64,000 bases of DNA from Reyranella sp. (GTDB lineage: Bacteria > Pseudomonadota > Alphaproteobacteria > Reyranellales > Reyranellaceae). The position numbers and the translations under genes were made by a program. Shown piece after piece: positions 45,378 through 54,959 of this stretch. Location of the stretch: assembly GCF_004297405.1 (NCBI RefSeq), contig NZ_SCVC01000030.1, positions 303,221-367,220 of the forward strand, read 5' to 3'. The notes under the pieces were generated by a model. The model was given only the letters and a program-made list of their open reading frames with translations. It had not been told where the DNA came from and made no database searches. Numbering within the stretch: the stretch's first letter is position 1; every line of letters starts with the position of its first letter.

Positions 45378-45938
45378 TTAGCGCCGCGGCGTCGGTGCAG
45401 GCGTCGGCGCCGGTGCCGGTTGTCCGCGCGGTGCGGCGGGCGCCGGCTGCTGGGCGGGGGCCGGGCTCACCGTTCCCATGCCCTTGCCGAGCGCTTGCGC
45501 CTGCTCACCGAGCAAACCGAGCTGGCGGAAGCCGCTTTCGATCACCACGCCCATCACTTCCATCATCTTGCCGTAGTCGACGGCCTTGTCGCCGCGCATG
45601 AACACGCGCTGGTCGGGCTTCTCCTCGTGCACGGCCTTGAGCTTGGCGCCGAGTTCGGCGATGTCGAACTTGGTCTCGCCGAGGAAGACCTCGCCCTGCG
45701 CATTCACCGACACGACCAGCGGCTCGTCCTTGCCGCCGACCTGCTGGGCGCTGGTCTTGGGCAGATCGACCGGCACGCCCACTTGCAGCAGCGGCGCGGT
45801 GATCATGAAGATGATCAGCAATACCAGCATGACGTCGACCAGCGGCGTCACGTTGATGTCGGCGATCGGTGTGTAGCTTCGCCGCCGGAACTTGCTGCCG
45901 GTCGAGCCGGCGCCGGCGGCCGGGATGATGCCCGCCAT
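45378..45938 (-). CDS. tolR: TolR
   Basis: 186 residues. The single membrane segment contains the ExbD/TolR proton-path aspartate in VTPLVDVMLVLLIIFMITAPLL; the periplasmic part includes VDLPKTSAQ and MRGDKAVDYGKMMEVMGV. The C-terminus is an unusually long Pro/Ala tail (PAPAQQPAPAAP...), longer than in most TolR proteins. Overlaps the tolQ stop by one base (TGATG). Confidence 0.95.
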   Translation of the reverse strand: MAGIIPAAGAGSTGSKFRRRSYTPIADINVTPLVDVMLVLLIIFMITAPLLQVGVPVDLPKTSAQQVGGKDEPLVVSVNAQGEVFLGETKFDIAELGAKLKAVHEEKPDQRVFMRGDKAVDYGKMMEVMGVVIESGFRQLGLLGEQAQALGKGMGTVSPAPAQQPAPAAPRGQPAPAPTPAPTPRR

Positions 45939-46672
45939 CAGACCTGTTCCTCGAGCTGACGCGACAGGATGGTGATGAACTCACCGGCGAAGGCCTCGAG
46001 CTGCTGGGCATAGCGCGAGACCTGGCCCGACAGGATGTTGTAGGCGCCCGCCGCGGGAATGGCGGCGACCAGGCCGATTGCCGTCGCGAACAGCGCCTCG
46101 GAGATGCCGGGCGCCACGACCGCGAGCGAGGTGTTCTTCGACTGGGCGATATGGCTGAAGCTGTTCATGATGCCCCACACCGTGCCGAACAGGCCGACAA
46201 AGGTGGCGTTGGCGCCGACCGTCGCCAGGAACCCGAGACGCTTTTCGATCGCCTCCATCTCGCGCTGGATGGTGACGCTCATCACCTGCTCGATACGCTG
46301 ACGGAGTGCCGCACGCGCCGTGGCGCTCGCAGCCAGGCCCTTGGAAACCGAGCGACGCCATTCGCGCATTGCGGCCGAGAAGATGCTCGACATGGGATCG
46401 TCCGGCTTGCCGCCGACGCGATCGTAGAGATCCTCCAGCGACACGCCCGACCAGAACGTATCCTCGAAAGCCTGGGCACTGCGCTTCAGCGAGCGCAACC
46501 GCAGCACCTTCTCGAAGATGATCGCCCACGACCAGAAGGAAGCCAGCAGGAGCAGGATCATGATCGCTTTGACGACCCAGTCGGCCTGCATGAACAGGCC
46601 GTACACGGACATGTCGATCGACCCTGTGCCGCCGCCGAGGGGGGCACCGGCGACCTGCGCAAACGCGTCCAT
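45938..46672 (-). CDS. tolQ: TolQ
   Basis: 244 residues, three membrane segments: VKAIMILLLLASFWSWAIIF, FLATVGANATFVGLFGTVWGIMNSF and the segment around EALFATAIGLVAAIPAAGAYNIL, the usual ExbB/TolQ core. Proton channel with TolR that energises TolA at the septum. Starts 25 bases after the ybgC stop. Confidence 0.96.
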   Translation of the reverse strand: MDAFAQVAGAPLGGGTGSIDMSVYGLFMQADWVVKAIMILLLLASFWSWAIIFEKVLRLRSLKRSAQAFEDTFWSGVSLEDLYDRVGGKPDDPMSSIFSAAMREWRRSVSKGLAASATARAALRQRIEQVMSVTIQREMEAIEKRLGFLATVGANATFVGLFGTVWGIMNSFSHIAQSKNTSLAVVAPGISEALFATAIGLVAAIPAAGAYNILSGQVSRYAQQLEAFAGEFITILSRQLEEQV

Positions 46673-46697
46673 TTTAGTTTCTCCGTTTTTTCAAGGG

Positions 46698-47189
46698 TTA
46701 TATCCGAATATGGCGCGAGCGGGGCGAGCCGTTGGACGATCCACCGGATAACCCACTCACAGCGACCTGGGACAAGGCAGTCCGCACGTGCGGCGGCAAT
46801 CGGACCGGCCGACCGCCATCACCCATGCAGGCAACGACGAGTTCGGCGCGAACCAGGGTTTCTTCACCGCGGCGCGCGTGCTGGAGCATGTCCAGCGAGG
46901 CGCCGCGCAATTCGCCACAGCTCGTGACGATCTCGATCGTATCGTCCAGCCGGGCGGGCTTCAGGTAGTCGATGGCACAACGACGCACCACCCAATTGAT
47001 TCCGCGTTCGTCGCGCAACGCCGAATGCTCCTGCCCCAGCAGCCGCAGCAGCTCAGTACGTCCGCGTTCGAGGAAGCGCAGCCAGTTGGCGTAGTAGACG
47101 ATGCCCGCGGCGTCGGTGTCCTCGTAGTAGACGCGCAGCGGCAGCACATGGACGCCGCCCTCTATGTTGCCGGAGGTCGGAAGCGTCAT
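46698..47189 (-). CDS. ybgC: Acyl-CoA thioesterase YbgC
   Basis: 163 residues. Hot-dog fold with the family signature [31 protein letters not shown], where the first Asp is catalytic. Tol-Pal-associated thioesterase, thought to act on acyl-CoA or acyl-ACP in phospholipid metabolism. Overlaps the ruvB stop by 4 bases and precedes tolQ, the conserved order. Confidence 0.95.
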   Translation of the reverse strand: MTLPTSGNIEGGVHVLPLRVYYEDTDAAGIVYYANWLRFLERGRTELLRLLGQEHSALRDERGINWVVRRCAIDYLKPARLDDTIEIVTSCGELRGASLDMLQHARRGEETLVRAELVVACMGDGGRPVRLPPHVRTALSQVAVSGLSGGSSNGSPRSRHIRI

Positions 47190-48253
47190 CCCTCCTCCTC
47201 CGGCGTACCCGTCAGGAGGTCGAACTGCTGCCTCTGCGCTTTCGGCACGGCAATGCCGAGATGGCGGTATCCTGCTTCCGAGAGTACGCGACCGCGGGGC
47301 GTGCGCATCAGCAGGCCGAGCTGCATCAGGTAGGGCTCGATCACGTCTTCGATGACGTCGCGCTGCTCGGCGAGCGCCGCCGCCAGGGTCTCGGCACCGA
47401 CTGGCCCGCCGCCGTAATTCTCGGCGATGCAGGCAAGGTAGCGGCGGTCCATGGTATCGAGGCCGCGGCCGTCGACCTCGAGCCGGGTCAGCGCCGCATC
47501 GGCCACCTTGGCATCGACCGTGGCGTTGCCGCCGACCGACGCGAAGTCGCGCACACGGCGCAGCAGGCGGTTGGCGACGCGCGGCGTGCCGCGGGAGCGC
47601 TTGGCGATCTCCGCACCGCCATCCTTGGCCATCTGCATCTTGAGGACACGCGCGGCGCGCTGGACGATCGTCTCGAGTTCGGCCGGTTCGTAGAAGATCA
47701 TGCGCAAGGGAATGCCGAACCGCTCGCGCAGCGGCCGCGTCATCAGGCCCGAGCGTGTCGTGGCGCCAACCAGGGTGAAAGGCGGCAGCTCGATGCGCAC
47801 GGAGCGCGCAGCCGGCCCCTCGCCGATCATCAGGTCGAGCTGGAAGTCCTCCATCGCCGGATAGAGGACCTCTTCGATTGCAGGATTGAGACGGTGGATC
47901 TCGTCGATGAAGAGCACATCGTGCGGCTGCAGGTTGGTGAGCTGGGCGGCGAGATCACCTGCCTTCTGGATCACCGGACCGGACGTCGCGCGGAAACCCA
48001 CGCCCATCTCGCGCGCCACGATCTGCGCCAGGGTTGTCTTGCCGAGCCCCGGCGGCCCATGGAACAGCACATGGTCCAGCGCCTCGCCGCGCGACTTGGC
48101 CGCCGTGATGAAAATCTTGAGGTTCTCGCGGACCTGCTTCTGGCCGATGAAGTCGTCGAGCGTCTGCGGCCGCAGCGCCAACTCCGCAGCATCCTCCTCG
48201 GCGCGCTTAGGAGCGACCAGCCGCTCGGGCACCTGTCCCAACTGGGCGTTCAT
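47186..48253 (-). CDS. ruvB: Holliday-junction helicase motor RuvB
   Basis: 355 residues. [22 protein letters not shown], Walker [11 protein letters not shown], Walker [12 protein letters not shown], the sensor [18 protein letters not shown] and the C-terminal winged helix ([18 protein letters not shown]). Hexameric motor that drives branch migration with RuvA. Overlaps ruvA by 4 bases and ybgC by 4. Confidence 0.98.
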   Translation of the reverse strand: MNAQLGQVPERLVAPKRAEEDAAELALRPQTLDDFIGQKQVRENLKIFITAAKSRGEALDHVLFHGPPGLGKTTLAQIVAREMGVGFRATSGPVIQKAGDLAAQLTNLQPHDVLFIDEIHRLNPAIEEVLYPAMEDFQLDLMIGEGPAARSVRIELPPFTLVGATTRSGLMTRPLRERFGIPLRMIFYEPAELETIVQRAARVLKMQMAKDGGAEIAKRSRGTPRVANRLLRRVRDFASVGGNATVDAKVADAALTRLEVDGRGLDTMDRRYLACIAENYGGGPVGAETLAAALAEQRDVIEDVIEPYLMQLGLLMRTPRGRVLSEAGYRHLGIAVPKAQRQQFDLLTGTPEEEG

Positions 48254-48864
48254 CGCGCAAGCTCCTGCAGGCCGGCCCGGATCACGGCGTCGAGCTTCGC
48301 TTCAGCCCCCAGCCGTTGGGCCACTCGTGCCACGGCGCCAAAGGCCTCGACCCGCTTGTAGCCAAGGTTGACCAGCGCCGAGACGGCATCTTCATTGATC
48401 GAGCCGCTTGTCGCCGCAGGGCTGTTGGCGTTGGCCGGCGCTGCCGCAGCCGGCGCCACGCCGAAAGCAGCGGCCTTGTCCTTCAACTCCGTCGCAAGGC
48501 GCGCGGCGAGCTTGGGCCCCACGCCCGCCGGCCGGCTGAGCGTGGCGCGATCCTGAGCGGCAATCGCACGCGCAATCTCATCGGGCGCCAAAGTCGAGAG
48601 AATCGAAAGCGCCACCCTGGCGCCCACACCTTGCACCGTCGTCAGGATGCGGAACCAGTCGCGCTCCGCCGTTTCGAGGAAGCCGTAGAGCGCGATCGCG
48701 TCCTCGCGCACGATGGTCTCGACCAGCATCGTCGCCGGCCCGCCAACGGCAAGATCGCGCAGCGTGCGAGCGGAGGCGGAGACGAGGTAGCCGACACCGC
48801 CGACATCGATGACGGCGCTGTCGTTGTCGACCGAATCGACCTGGCCTTTCAACTTGGCGATCAC
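48250..48864 (-). CDS. ruvA: Holliday-junction binding protein RuvA
   Basis: 204 residues. Domain I begins [28 protein letters not shown], then the helix-hairpin-helix pair ([34 protein letters not shown]), an Ala-rich linker and domain III ([20 protein letters not shown]), which touches RuvB. ATGA overlap with ruvC. Confidence 0.97.
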   Translation of the reverse strand: MIAKLKGQVDSVDNDSAVIDVGGVGYLVSASARTLRDLAVGGPATMLVETIVREDAIALYGFLETAERDWFRILTTVQGVGARVALSILSTLAPDEIARAIAAQDRATLSRPAGVGPKLAARLATELKDKAAAFGVAPAAAAPANANSPAATSGSINEDAVSALVNLGYKRVEAFGAVARVAQRLGAEAKLDAVIRAGLQELAR

Positions 48865-49352
48865 TGCGCGGCCTCGATACGACGTGCTGTTGCGCGGTGA
48901 TGTGCGTGGCAGATCGCGACGGCGAGCGCGTCGGCGGCGTCGGCACTGGCCTCGACGCCTGGCAGCAGGCGGCCGACCATCATGGCGACCTGGCGCTTGT
49001 CGGCATGACCTGCGCCCACCACCGACTTCTTCACGAGGTTCGCTGCATATTCGTACACCGGCAGACCTGCCCGCGCCGGCGCCAGCAGCACCACGCCGCG
49101 CGCCTGACCGAGCTTCAAGGTCGAACCCGGATTGACATTCACGAAGGTCTCCTCGACCGCAGCCTCGACGGGCCGCTGCGCCTCGACGACGGCAACAATG
49201 CCGTCGAACAGTTCATTCAGCCGCTCCGCCAGGCTGCCGGTCGTCGTCACCTTGATGACGCCGTGGCCGACATGGCGCAGCCGGTTGCCTTCGACCTCGA
49301 TCACGCCCCAGCCAGTGAGGCGAAGGCCGGGATCGAAGCCGATCAGTCTCAT
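48861..49352 (-). CDS. ruvC: Holliday-junction resolvase RuvC
   Basis: 163 residues. RNase H-like fold with the catalytic acidic residues: Asp in [18 protein letters not shown], Glu in [26 protein letters not shown] and the pair in [15 protein letters not shown]. Cuts Holliday junctions brought by RuvAB. Follows yebC by 10 bases; ruvCAB is one operon. Confidence 0.97.
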   Translation of the reverse strand: MRLIGFDPGLRLTGWGVIEVEGNRLRHVGHGVIKVTTTGSLAERLNELFDGIVAVVEAQRPVEAAVEETFVNVNPGSTLKLGQARGVVLLAPARAGLPVYEYAANLVKKSVVGAGHADKRQVAMMVGRLLPGVEASADAADALAVAICHAHHRATARRIEAAQ

Positions 49353-49362
49353 CCCGCCCGGC

Positions 49363-50121
49363 TCAGGCCGCGAACTTGGCCAGAGCGTCGTCCGACACCT
49401 CGAAGTTGGCGTAGACGTTCTGGACGTCGTCGTTGTCTTCGAGCGCGGCGATCAGGTCGAGAAGGGTCTGTACCGTGTCGCCCTCGACCGGTGCCCCCGT
49501 CTTGGGCCGCCACGTCAGCTTGGCAACCGTCGGGTGCCCCAGCGACTTCTCGAGCGCCTCGCGTACCGAACTGAAGCTCTCCTGGGCACAGTAGATTTCG
49601 TGGACCGCTCCCTCGCCTTCGCCGCTCACCACGTCGTCGGCGCCGGCGTCGATCGCCTTCTCCAGCACCTCGTCGGCCGAGCCGACCGACAGCGGGAAGC
49701 GGAATTCGCCCAGCCGGTCGAACATGAACGAGACGCTGTTGGATTCACCCAGGTTGCCGCCGTGCTTGGAGAAGATCGACCGCACTTCGCCGGCAGTGCG
49801 GTTGCGGTTGTTGGTGAGCGCCTCGACGATCAGTGCGACCCCTGCCGGACCGTAGCCCTCGTAGCGGACCTCGTCGTAGTTGGCGTCTGCATCCGAGCCC
49901 GAGCCGCGCTTGATCGCCCGATCGATCGTATCGCGCGTCATGTTGGCTTCGCGCGCCGCGATCATCGCCGCGCGCAGGCGCGGATTGGACGCCGGATCGG
50001 CCGCACCCAGACGAGCCGCCGTCGTGATCTCGCGGATCAGCTTGGTGAAAATCTTGGCCCGCACGGCGTCCTGACGACCCTTGCGGTGCATGATGTTCTT
50101 GAATTGGGAATGGCCCGCCAT
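49363..50121 (-). CDS. yebC: YebC/TACO1-family protein
   Basis: 252 residues. [39 protein letters not shown] is the hallmark start of this family, and [39 protein letters not shown] the central motif. Bacterial YebC proteins are DNA-binding regulators or translation factors that relieve ribosome stalling at prolines. Precedes ruvC as in most proteobacteria. Upstream are two strong terminators, so it should have its own promoter in 50,122-50,216. Confidence 0.96.
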   Translation of the reverse strand: MAGHSQFKNIMHRKGRQDAVRAKIFTKLIREITTAARLGAADPASNPRLRAAMIAAREANMTRDTIDRAIKRGSGSDADANYDEVRYEGYGPAGVALIVEALTNNRNRTAGEVRSIFSKHGGNLGESNSVSFMFDRLGEFRFPLSVGSADEVLEKAIDAGADDVVSGEGEGAVHEIYCAQESFSSVREALEKSLGHPTVAKLTWRPKTGAPVEGDTVQTLLDLIAALEDNDDVQNVYANFEVSDDALAKFAA

Positions 50122-50216
50122 CGCCCGACAACCAGATTAAGTGACAGTGAAGGCCCGGCTATACCACTTCTCGTAGGCTTTGGCAGGCTCGGGACCGCTT
50201 TAGAGGGCTTCAGGGC

Positions 50217-50244
50217 AAAAAAAGGCGGGGGCCGAAGCCCCCGC
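50217..50244 (-). terminator. Rho-independent terminator (second of a tandem pair)
   Basis: On the minus strand GCGGGGGC-TTCG-GCCCCCGC, a perfect 8-bp stem with a stable UUCG tetraloop, is followed by a C and seven Ts. Textbook terminator facing left. Confidence 0.93.
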
Positions 50245-50245
50245 T

Positions 50246-50273
50246 AAAAAACGTCGGAACCTAGATTCCGACG
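50246..50273 (-). terminator. Rho-independent terminator (first of a tandem pair)
   Basis: On the minus strand CGTCGGAA and TTCCGACG form a perfect 8-bp stem with a six-base loop, followed directly by TTTTTT. It ends whatever is transcribed leftward from the segment at 50,274-50,385. Confidence 0.9.
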
Positions 50274-50385
50274 CCCCCTCTAACCTTGAAGACAGTTCGC
50301 CGTACTGGCGAAAAACCGTTTAACATCAAAAGGATGCCGGTTTTTCCCCAGGCCGTCAATGACCGTCTTCAAGACACTTCTAATA
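50246..50385 (-). ncRNA. Candidate structured small RNA, unrecognised family
   Basis: Between the YmdB-like gene and yebC the minus strand can fold into a closed multi-branch structure. Arms at 50365-50373 and 50285-50293 form a perfect 9-bp closing stem (CTTGAAGAC/GTCTTCAAG). Inside are an 8-bp stem AAAAACCG/CGGTTTTT (50338-50345 with 50311-50318) and a 6-bp hairpin TTCGCC/GGCGAA (50296-50301, 50307-50312, sharing two As with the previous stem). A TATATA at 50388-50393 would start the RNA near 50,380, and the terminator at 50246-50273 would end it, about 135 nt long. No ORF fits. I do not recognise it as 6S, 4.5S, tmRNA or RNase P. It could instead be a structured 3' UTR of the upstream gene. 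Confidence 0.55.
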
Positions 50386-50423
50386 GCTATATACGAAGCT
50401 TGTGAGATACAAGATGCTGCAGG

Positions 50424-51230
50424 CTACGTGGTGGGAGCCAGCCGCCCTCCCAGCCGGATCGGCCGGATCGATTTGGCCAGTCCGGTCCGGTCGTCGGTTT
50501 CGACAATAGCCGCGCACAAAGTGCCCTCACCCTCGGCCGGCGCCAGCCGTTCACCCGGCATTTTCCGGATGAAACGCTGGATGGCGATCTCCTTCTTCAT
50601 GCCGATGACACTGTCGTAGTCGCCGCACATGCCAACGTCGGTCTGGTAGGCCGTACCGCCAGGCAACACCCAGCCGTCAGCGGTCGGGACGTGACTATGA
50701 CTACCCAGCACCGCCGACGCGCGACCGTCACAATAGTGGCCGATCGACTGCTTCTCGCTGGTCGCCTCACCATGGACGTCGATCAGGATGAACTGCGCTG
50801 TGTGGCCCAGCGGGTATTTGGCCAATTCTGCCTCAACGGCGCGAAACGGATCGTCCAGCGCATCCATGAACAGACGACACATGACGTTCACGACGACGAT
50901 CTTGTGGCCGCGTGGTGTCTGGAAAAGATTGGCGCCCCAGCCGGGCGTGCCGGGCGGGAAGTTGACCGGCCGCAACAGGCGCTTGTCCTGTGCGATGTAG
51001 GGAATGATCTCGCGCTGATCCCAGGCGTGGTTGCCGGTGGTGATGCAATCGACGCCGACCTCGTGCATCTCGGCGCAGATCTTGGCGGTGATGCCGAAAC
51101 CAGCGGCCGCGTTCTCGCCGTTGACGACGACGAAATCCAGGCCCAACTCGCGCCGCAGCCGCGGCACTTCCTTGAGAACGACATCGCGGCCGGCCCGACC
51201 CACGACATCGCCACAGAACATGACTTTCAT
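50424..51230 (-). CDS. YmdB-family metallophosphoesterase (TIGR00282)
   Basis: 268 residues. MKVMFCGDVVGRAGRDVV, VVNGENAAAGFGIT, TTGNHAWDQREI and GEATSEKQSIGHYCDGRASAVLGSHSHVPTAD carry the metal-binding Asp, Asn and His residues of the YmdB group. In Bacillus YmdB is a 2',3'-cyclic nucleotide phosphodiesterase that affects biofilm and spore decisions; the role in alphaproteobacteria is unclear. It follows the fau gene by 3 bases, so both share a transcript. Confidence 0.93.
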   Translation of the reverse strand: MKVMFCGDVVGRAGRDVVLKEVPRLRRELGLDFVVVNGENAAAGFGITAKICAEMHEVGVDCITTGNHAWDQREIIPYIAQDKRLLRPVNFPPGTPGWGANLFQTPRGHKIVVVNVMCRLFMDALDDPFRAVEAELAKYPLGHTAQFILIDVHGEATSEKQSIGHYCDGRASAVLGSHSHVPTADGWVLPGGTAYQTDVGMCGDYDSVIGMKKEIAIQRFIRKMPGERLAPAEGEGTLCAAIVETDDRTGLAKSIRPIRLGGRLAPTT

Positions 51231-51233
51231 AGA

Positions 51234-51809
51234 TTAGACAAAGGCCGAAGCCCGCCGGTCGGTCAACAGCCAATCGAGTCGCTGGTCGCCCGGTTCATGC
51301 GGCACTTCGGGCACGAACTGGCCGTCGAAGCCGACACCGATGGCCATCACGTTCCGTCGCTGTCGCAGCACTTCGAGGGTCCGGTCGTAGAAGCCGCCGC
51401 CATAACCCAGACGCCAGCCTTCGCGATCGCAGGCCAGCAACGGCACCAGAAGGGCGTCGGGCTCAATGACCTCGCACTGTGTGGAAGGCTGGAGTGTGCC
51501 GAACACACCCGCCTCGAGCGCATCGCCTGGCCGCCAGACGCGAAACAGCAGGCGTTGCCCCCGCCCCTGCACGACGGGCAGCGCAATCGTGCAACCGCCG
51601 CCGTGTAGCTCGGCCATCAACGGTTTGATGTCGATCTCGTCCTTGATCGGCCAGAAGCCCGAAACGACTGACGGTATCTCGAAGGGCTTCTCGGCGCGCA
51701 TCGTCGCGATCAACCGCTGCGCTGCGGCGGCACGCGCCGCGTCGTCGAGACTGCGGCGCCAGGCGAGCATGGCCGAACGCAAGGTTCGCTTAGCGTCGAT
51801 CAGGGTCAT
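51234..51809 (-). CDS. fau: 5-formyltetrahydrofolate cyclo-ligase
   Basis: 191 residues from the ATG at 51809 (MTLIDAKRTLRSAMLAWRRSL); the frame runs 11 codons further but into the 6S RNA. FWPIKDEIDIKPLM and the ATP/folate-binding LLVPLLACDREGWRLGYGGGFYDRTLE are the family motifs. Converts 5-formyl-THF to 5,10-methenyl-THF. It lies directly downstream of the 6S RNA, as in many proteobacteria, and is probably made from the processed 6S transcript. Confidence 0.95.
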   Translation of the reverse strand: MTLIDAKRTLRSAMLAWRRSLDDAARAAAAQRLIATMRAEKPFEIPSVVSGFWPIKDEIDIKPLMAELHGGGCTIALPVVQGRGQRLLFRVWRPGDALEAGVFGTLQPSTQCEVIEPDALLVPLLACDREGWRLGYGGGFYDRTLEVLRQRRNVMAIGVGFDGQFVPEVPHEPGDQRLDWLLTDRRASAFV

Positions 51810-51811
51810 GC

Positions 51812-51950
51812 AGTGGTGGGAAGCAAGGTGGGGCGGCTCCACGATGGGCCGTGGTTCGTAGAACCACCAAGGCCTGCAAAGCAGGTGGGCGTCGTGTGGC
51901 CAAGACCAGGGTCAAGGCCAGGAACAACTCCCAGGAGTTCTTATTGGCCC
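51812..51950 (-). ncRNA. ssrS: 6S RNA (probable), ends approximate
   Basis: The gap between zapA and fau is the standard home of 6S RNA. The leftward strand can fold accordingly. TGGGAG (51933-51928) pairs with CTTCCCA (51823-51817) to close a long hairpin. GGCC-rich arms follow (CCTGGCC ... CTTGGCCA). Near the 3' end lies the hairpin GTGGTTC-TAC-GAACCAC, in the place of the CCUUGAACC/GGUUCAAGG hairpin of E. coli 6S. 6S RNA binds the housekeeping RNA polymerase holoenzyme in stationary phase. The call rests on position and fold, not on alignment. Confidence 0.65.
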
Positions 51951-52054
51951 CGGGGTTTTAAGCGAACCACGCACCGCGCAGAATTCCGCCCCGCTCTCAA
52001 TCTAGGCATTCGGGGCGGCTACCGCAATGTACGCACCTGCGATGCTGACCCGCT

Positions 52055-52390
52055 TCAGGCCGCGCCGCTGACCTTCTTCTGCATCTTGTCGACGCGCGCG
52101 GTGATCAGATCTTCGAGCGCGGTGGCCAGCGTTTCGGCACTGTCGGTCGCCGTGGCGCGCGCGCTTTCGGCGGCCTTGGCGATGCCGCGGGCCTCGCGGC
52201 TCTCGTCGGCGAGAAGCAGCGCCGCGAACACCAGCAGCTTGACCTCGGGCGCGCCGGGCGGAAGCTGCAAGCGAAGCTCGCTCACCTTTTCGTCGACATA
52301 CGCGGCCAGTTCCTGGACGCGCGCTTCCTCGCCTTCACCACAGGCGAGCTCATAGGTACGACTGGCGATCTGAATCGAAACCTGCGGCAT
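52055..52390 (-). CDS. zapA: Cell-division protein ZapA
   Basis: 111 residues from the ATG at 52390; an upstream ATG at 52441 adds a basic leader of poor quality. MPQVSIQIASRTYELACGEGEEARVQELAAYVDEKVSEL is the ZapA N-terminal domain, followed by the LLVFAALLLADESREAR helix and a C-terminal coiled coil. Promotes bundling of FtsZ filaments. Followed by 6S RNA and fau. Confidence 0.93.
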   Translation of the reverse strand: MPQVSIQIASRTYELACGEGEEARVQELAAYVDEKVSELRLQLPPGAPEVKLLVFAALLLADESREARGIAKAAESARATATDSAETLATALEDLITARVDKMQKKVSGAA

Positions 52391-52498
52391 TTTCCGCGTC
52401 TCCTGTTTTTTGCGCCGTATTCGGCGTTTGAGGGGAGACACACTCTGCCACGTCGCGTTTGGTAACGCACCCCTACATCTGGGGTTAGCAGGGGATCG

Positions 52499-52744
52499 TT
52501 ACTGCTGGTCGGCCGCGAGCAGCGAGCGGATGTATTCCATCGCGCGTTCGAGACGGCCTTCGACTTCGATCGCGACTCTCTTCAGCTCGTCGTGCTGGCG
52601 TTCGAGCTTGTCCAGGCGCTGAGCGAGTTCATCGGCGCGCACGCGTTCGACGCGCAGCCGCTCGTCGACCATCGACTCGAGCCGGCTCAGCGCATCGTCG
52701 ACGCGATCCTTCGCGCTGGCCTTCGCACTGGCTGAACTGGACAT
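52499..52744 (-). CDS. DUF4164-like small coiled-coil protein
   Basis: 81 residues from the ATG at 52744, chosen because GGGGGA lies just upstream (an ATG at 52795 would add 17 residues). After a Ser/Ala-rich start the protein is one long charged coiled coil (DRVDDALSRLESMVDERLRVERVRADELAQRLDKLERQHDELKRV). Small DUF4164 proteins sit next to zapA in many alphaproteobacteria; a link to division is inferred from that alone. It is 108 bp from zapA on the same strand. Confidence 0.75.
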   Translation of the reverse strand: MSSSASAKASAKDRVDDALSRLESMVDERLRVERVRADELAQRLDKLERQHDELKRVAIEVEGRLERAMEYIRSLLAADQQ

Positions 52745-52959
52745 CTTTCCCCCGCCAGAGGACGGCAGTGGTTCGCCCGGCTGCATCTGCTCCATCGTTG
52801 AAGGATAAGTGGTGCGCCTGTTAGCGGTCAACATCTTGAGGCAGATGCACGCAATCTCCCGCAATATCTTGGTTTCGCTGGCGGTTTTGCGCATTGACGC
52901 GCCATGGGGTGGTCGGCATGTTGCGCGCCATTCGAAAAAGCTTACGTAATAAGGACAAA

Positions 52960-54948
52960 ATGACTGAACAGACCGCCGCCTCGCGCGACATGGCGAACGC
53001 CATCAGGGCCCTGTCCATGGACGCCGTGCAGCAGGCGGACTCCGGCCACCCCGGCATGCCGATGGGCATGGCTGACGTTGCAACGGTGCTGTTCACGAAG
53101 TTCCTGAAGTTCGACGCCTCGGAGCCCAACTGGCCCGATCGCGACCGCTTCATCCTCTCGGCCGGCCACGGCTCGATGCTGCTCTACTCGCTGCTGCATC
53201 TCACCGGCTACGCCGACATGACGCTCGACGAGCTGAAGAAGTTTCGTCAGCTCGGCAGCCGCACCGCCGGTCATCCCGAATATGGCCATGCCAGCGGCAT
53301 CGAGACGACAACGGGTCCGCTCGGCCAGGGCCTCGGCAACTCGGTGGGCTTCGCCCTCGCCGAGCGTCTGCTCGAAGCGCGCTTCGGCCGCGACCTCGTC
53401 GATCATTTCACTTACGTGATCGCCGGCGACGGCTGCCTGATGGAAGGTATCGGCCAAGAAGCGATCACTCTGGCCGGCCATCTCGGCCTCGGCCGCCTGA
53501 TCGTGCTGTTCGACGACAACGGTATCTCCATCGACGGCCCGACATCGCTCTCGACCTCTGAAGATCACAAGAAGCGCTTCGCCGCCGCGGGCTGGCATGT
53601 GCTCTCGGTCGATGGCCATGACGCCGAAGCCGTCACCCGCGCCATTCGCAAGGCGCGCAACGTCACCGACAAGCCCTCGCTGATCGCCTGCAAGACGGTG
53701 ATCGGCTATGGCGCACCGACCAAGGCCGGCACTGCCGCCACCCACGGCTCACCGCTGGGCAAGGACGAGATCGCCGGCGCCCGCGAGAAGCTCGGCTGGA
53801 ACCACGGCCCGTTCGACATTCCCGAAGCGGTGTTCAGCGCCTGGCGCAAGGTCGGTGCGCGCGGCAAGACGGCTCGTCGCAAGTGGACCAAGCGCCATGC
53901 CGAGATGCCGGCCGAGGATCGCGCCGAGTTCGATCGCCGCATGAAGGGCGACATCCCCGCCGCCGTCGGCGAGGCCGTTGCCGCCTTCAAGACCAAGATC
54001 GCCGCCGACAAGCCCGCCTGGGCCACGCGCAAGTCGAGCCAGGAAGTGCTCGAGGTCATCAACCCGGTGCTGCCCGACACGATCGGCGGCTCAGCCGACC
54101 TCACCGGCTCGAACAACACCAAGACCGCGACCCTGAAGGCCGCGACCAAGGCCGATCCAGCCGGCCGCTACGTCTATTACGGCATCCGCGAGCATGCGAT
54201 GGCCGCAGCGATGAACGGCATGGCGCTGCATGGCGGCGTCATCCCCTACGGCGGCACCTTCATGGTGTTCACCGATTACTGCCGGCCGTCGATCCGCCTC
54301 TCGGCGCTGATGGGCGTGCGCGTCATCTATGTGATGACCCACGATTCGATCGGCCTCGGCGAAGACGGCCCGACGCACCAGCCGGTCGAGCATCTGGCCG
54401 CCCTGCGCGCCATTCCCAACCTGAACGTGATGCGCCCGGCCGACGCCATCGAGACGGCGGAGTGCTGGCAGATTGCGCTCGAAGCGAAGAAGACGCCCAG
54501 CATCATCGCGCTGAGCCGCCAGAACCTGCCGACGGTGCGCGATGCCGGTGACAGCAATCGCTCGGCGCGCGGCGCCTACATCCTGGCGGGCGACGCTTCG
54601 GCGCCGATCCGGCTGATCGCGTCGGGCTCGGAAGTGCAGCTCGCGCTCAGTGCACGCGATCTCCTCGCCCAGGAAGGGCTCTCGGCGGCGGTAGTCTCGA
54701 TGCCGTCGTGGGAACTGTTCGAGGCCCAGGACGATACATATCGCAACGAGGTCATGGGCGGCGACGGTACGGTGCGTGTCGCCTGTGAAGCGGCAGCCGG
54801 CTTCGGCTGGGAACGCTGGCTCGGCGCCCGAGGCGCCTTCGTCGGCATGAAGGGCTTTGGCGCCTCAGCCAAGGCTTCGGATCTCTACAAGCATTTTGGC
54901 ATCACCGCCGAGGCGATCGCCGCTGCGGCGCGTCAACTGACACAATAA
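52960..54948 (+). CDS. tkt: Transketolase
   Basis: 662 residues from the ATG at 52960 with AAGGA just upstream; the frame's earlier GTG/ATG codons overlap the divergent promoter region. [13 protein letters not shown] and the thiamine-pyrophosphate motif [13 protein letters not shown]...FDDN are in the N-terminal domain, [21 protein letters not shown] in the pyrimidine domain, and [19 protein letters not shown] and GSEVQLAL further on. Moves two-carbon ketol units in the pentose phosphate pathway. 11 bases before gap. Confidence 0.97.
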   Translation: MTEQTAASRDMANAIRALSMDAVQQADSGHPGMPMGMADVATVLFTKFLKFDASEPNWPDRDRFILSAGHGSMLLYSLLHLTGYADMTLDELKKFRQLGSRTAGHPEYGHASGIETTTGPLGQGLGNSVGFALAERLLEARFGRDLVDHFTYVIAGDGCLMEGIGQEAITLAGHLGLGRLIVLFDDNGISIDGPTSLSTSEDHKKRFAAAGWHVLSVDGHDAEAVTRAIRKARNVTDKPSLIACKTVIGYGAPTKAGTAATHGSPLGKDEIAGAREKLGWNHGPFDIPEAVFSAWRKVGARGKTARRKWTKRHAEMPAEDRAEFDRRMKGDIPAAVGEAVAAFKTKIAADKPAWATRKSSQEVLEVINPVLPDTIGGSADLTGSNNTKTATLKAATKADPAGRYVYYGIREHAMAAAMNGMALHGGVIPYGGTFMVFTDYCRPSIRLSALMGVRVIYVMTHDSIGLGEDGPTHQPVEHLAALRAIPNLNVMRPADAIETAECWQIALEAKKTPSIIALSRQNLPTVRDAGDSNRSARGAYILAGDASAPIRLIASGSEVQLALSARDLLAQEGLSAAVVSMPSWELFEAQDDTYRNEVMGGDGTVRVACEAAAGFGWERWLGARGAFVGMKGFGASAKASDLYKHFGITAEAIAAAARQLTQ

Positions 54949-54959
54949 CGGAGGGACCA

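Noticed and set aside
50285..50373. Structured segment considered as 4.5S (SRP) RNA or tmRNA
   Set aside because: It lacks the SRP GGAAG/AGCA core and is too short for tmRNA; no CCA-type acceptor or tag frame.
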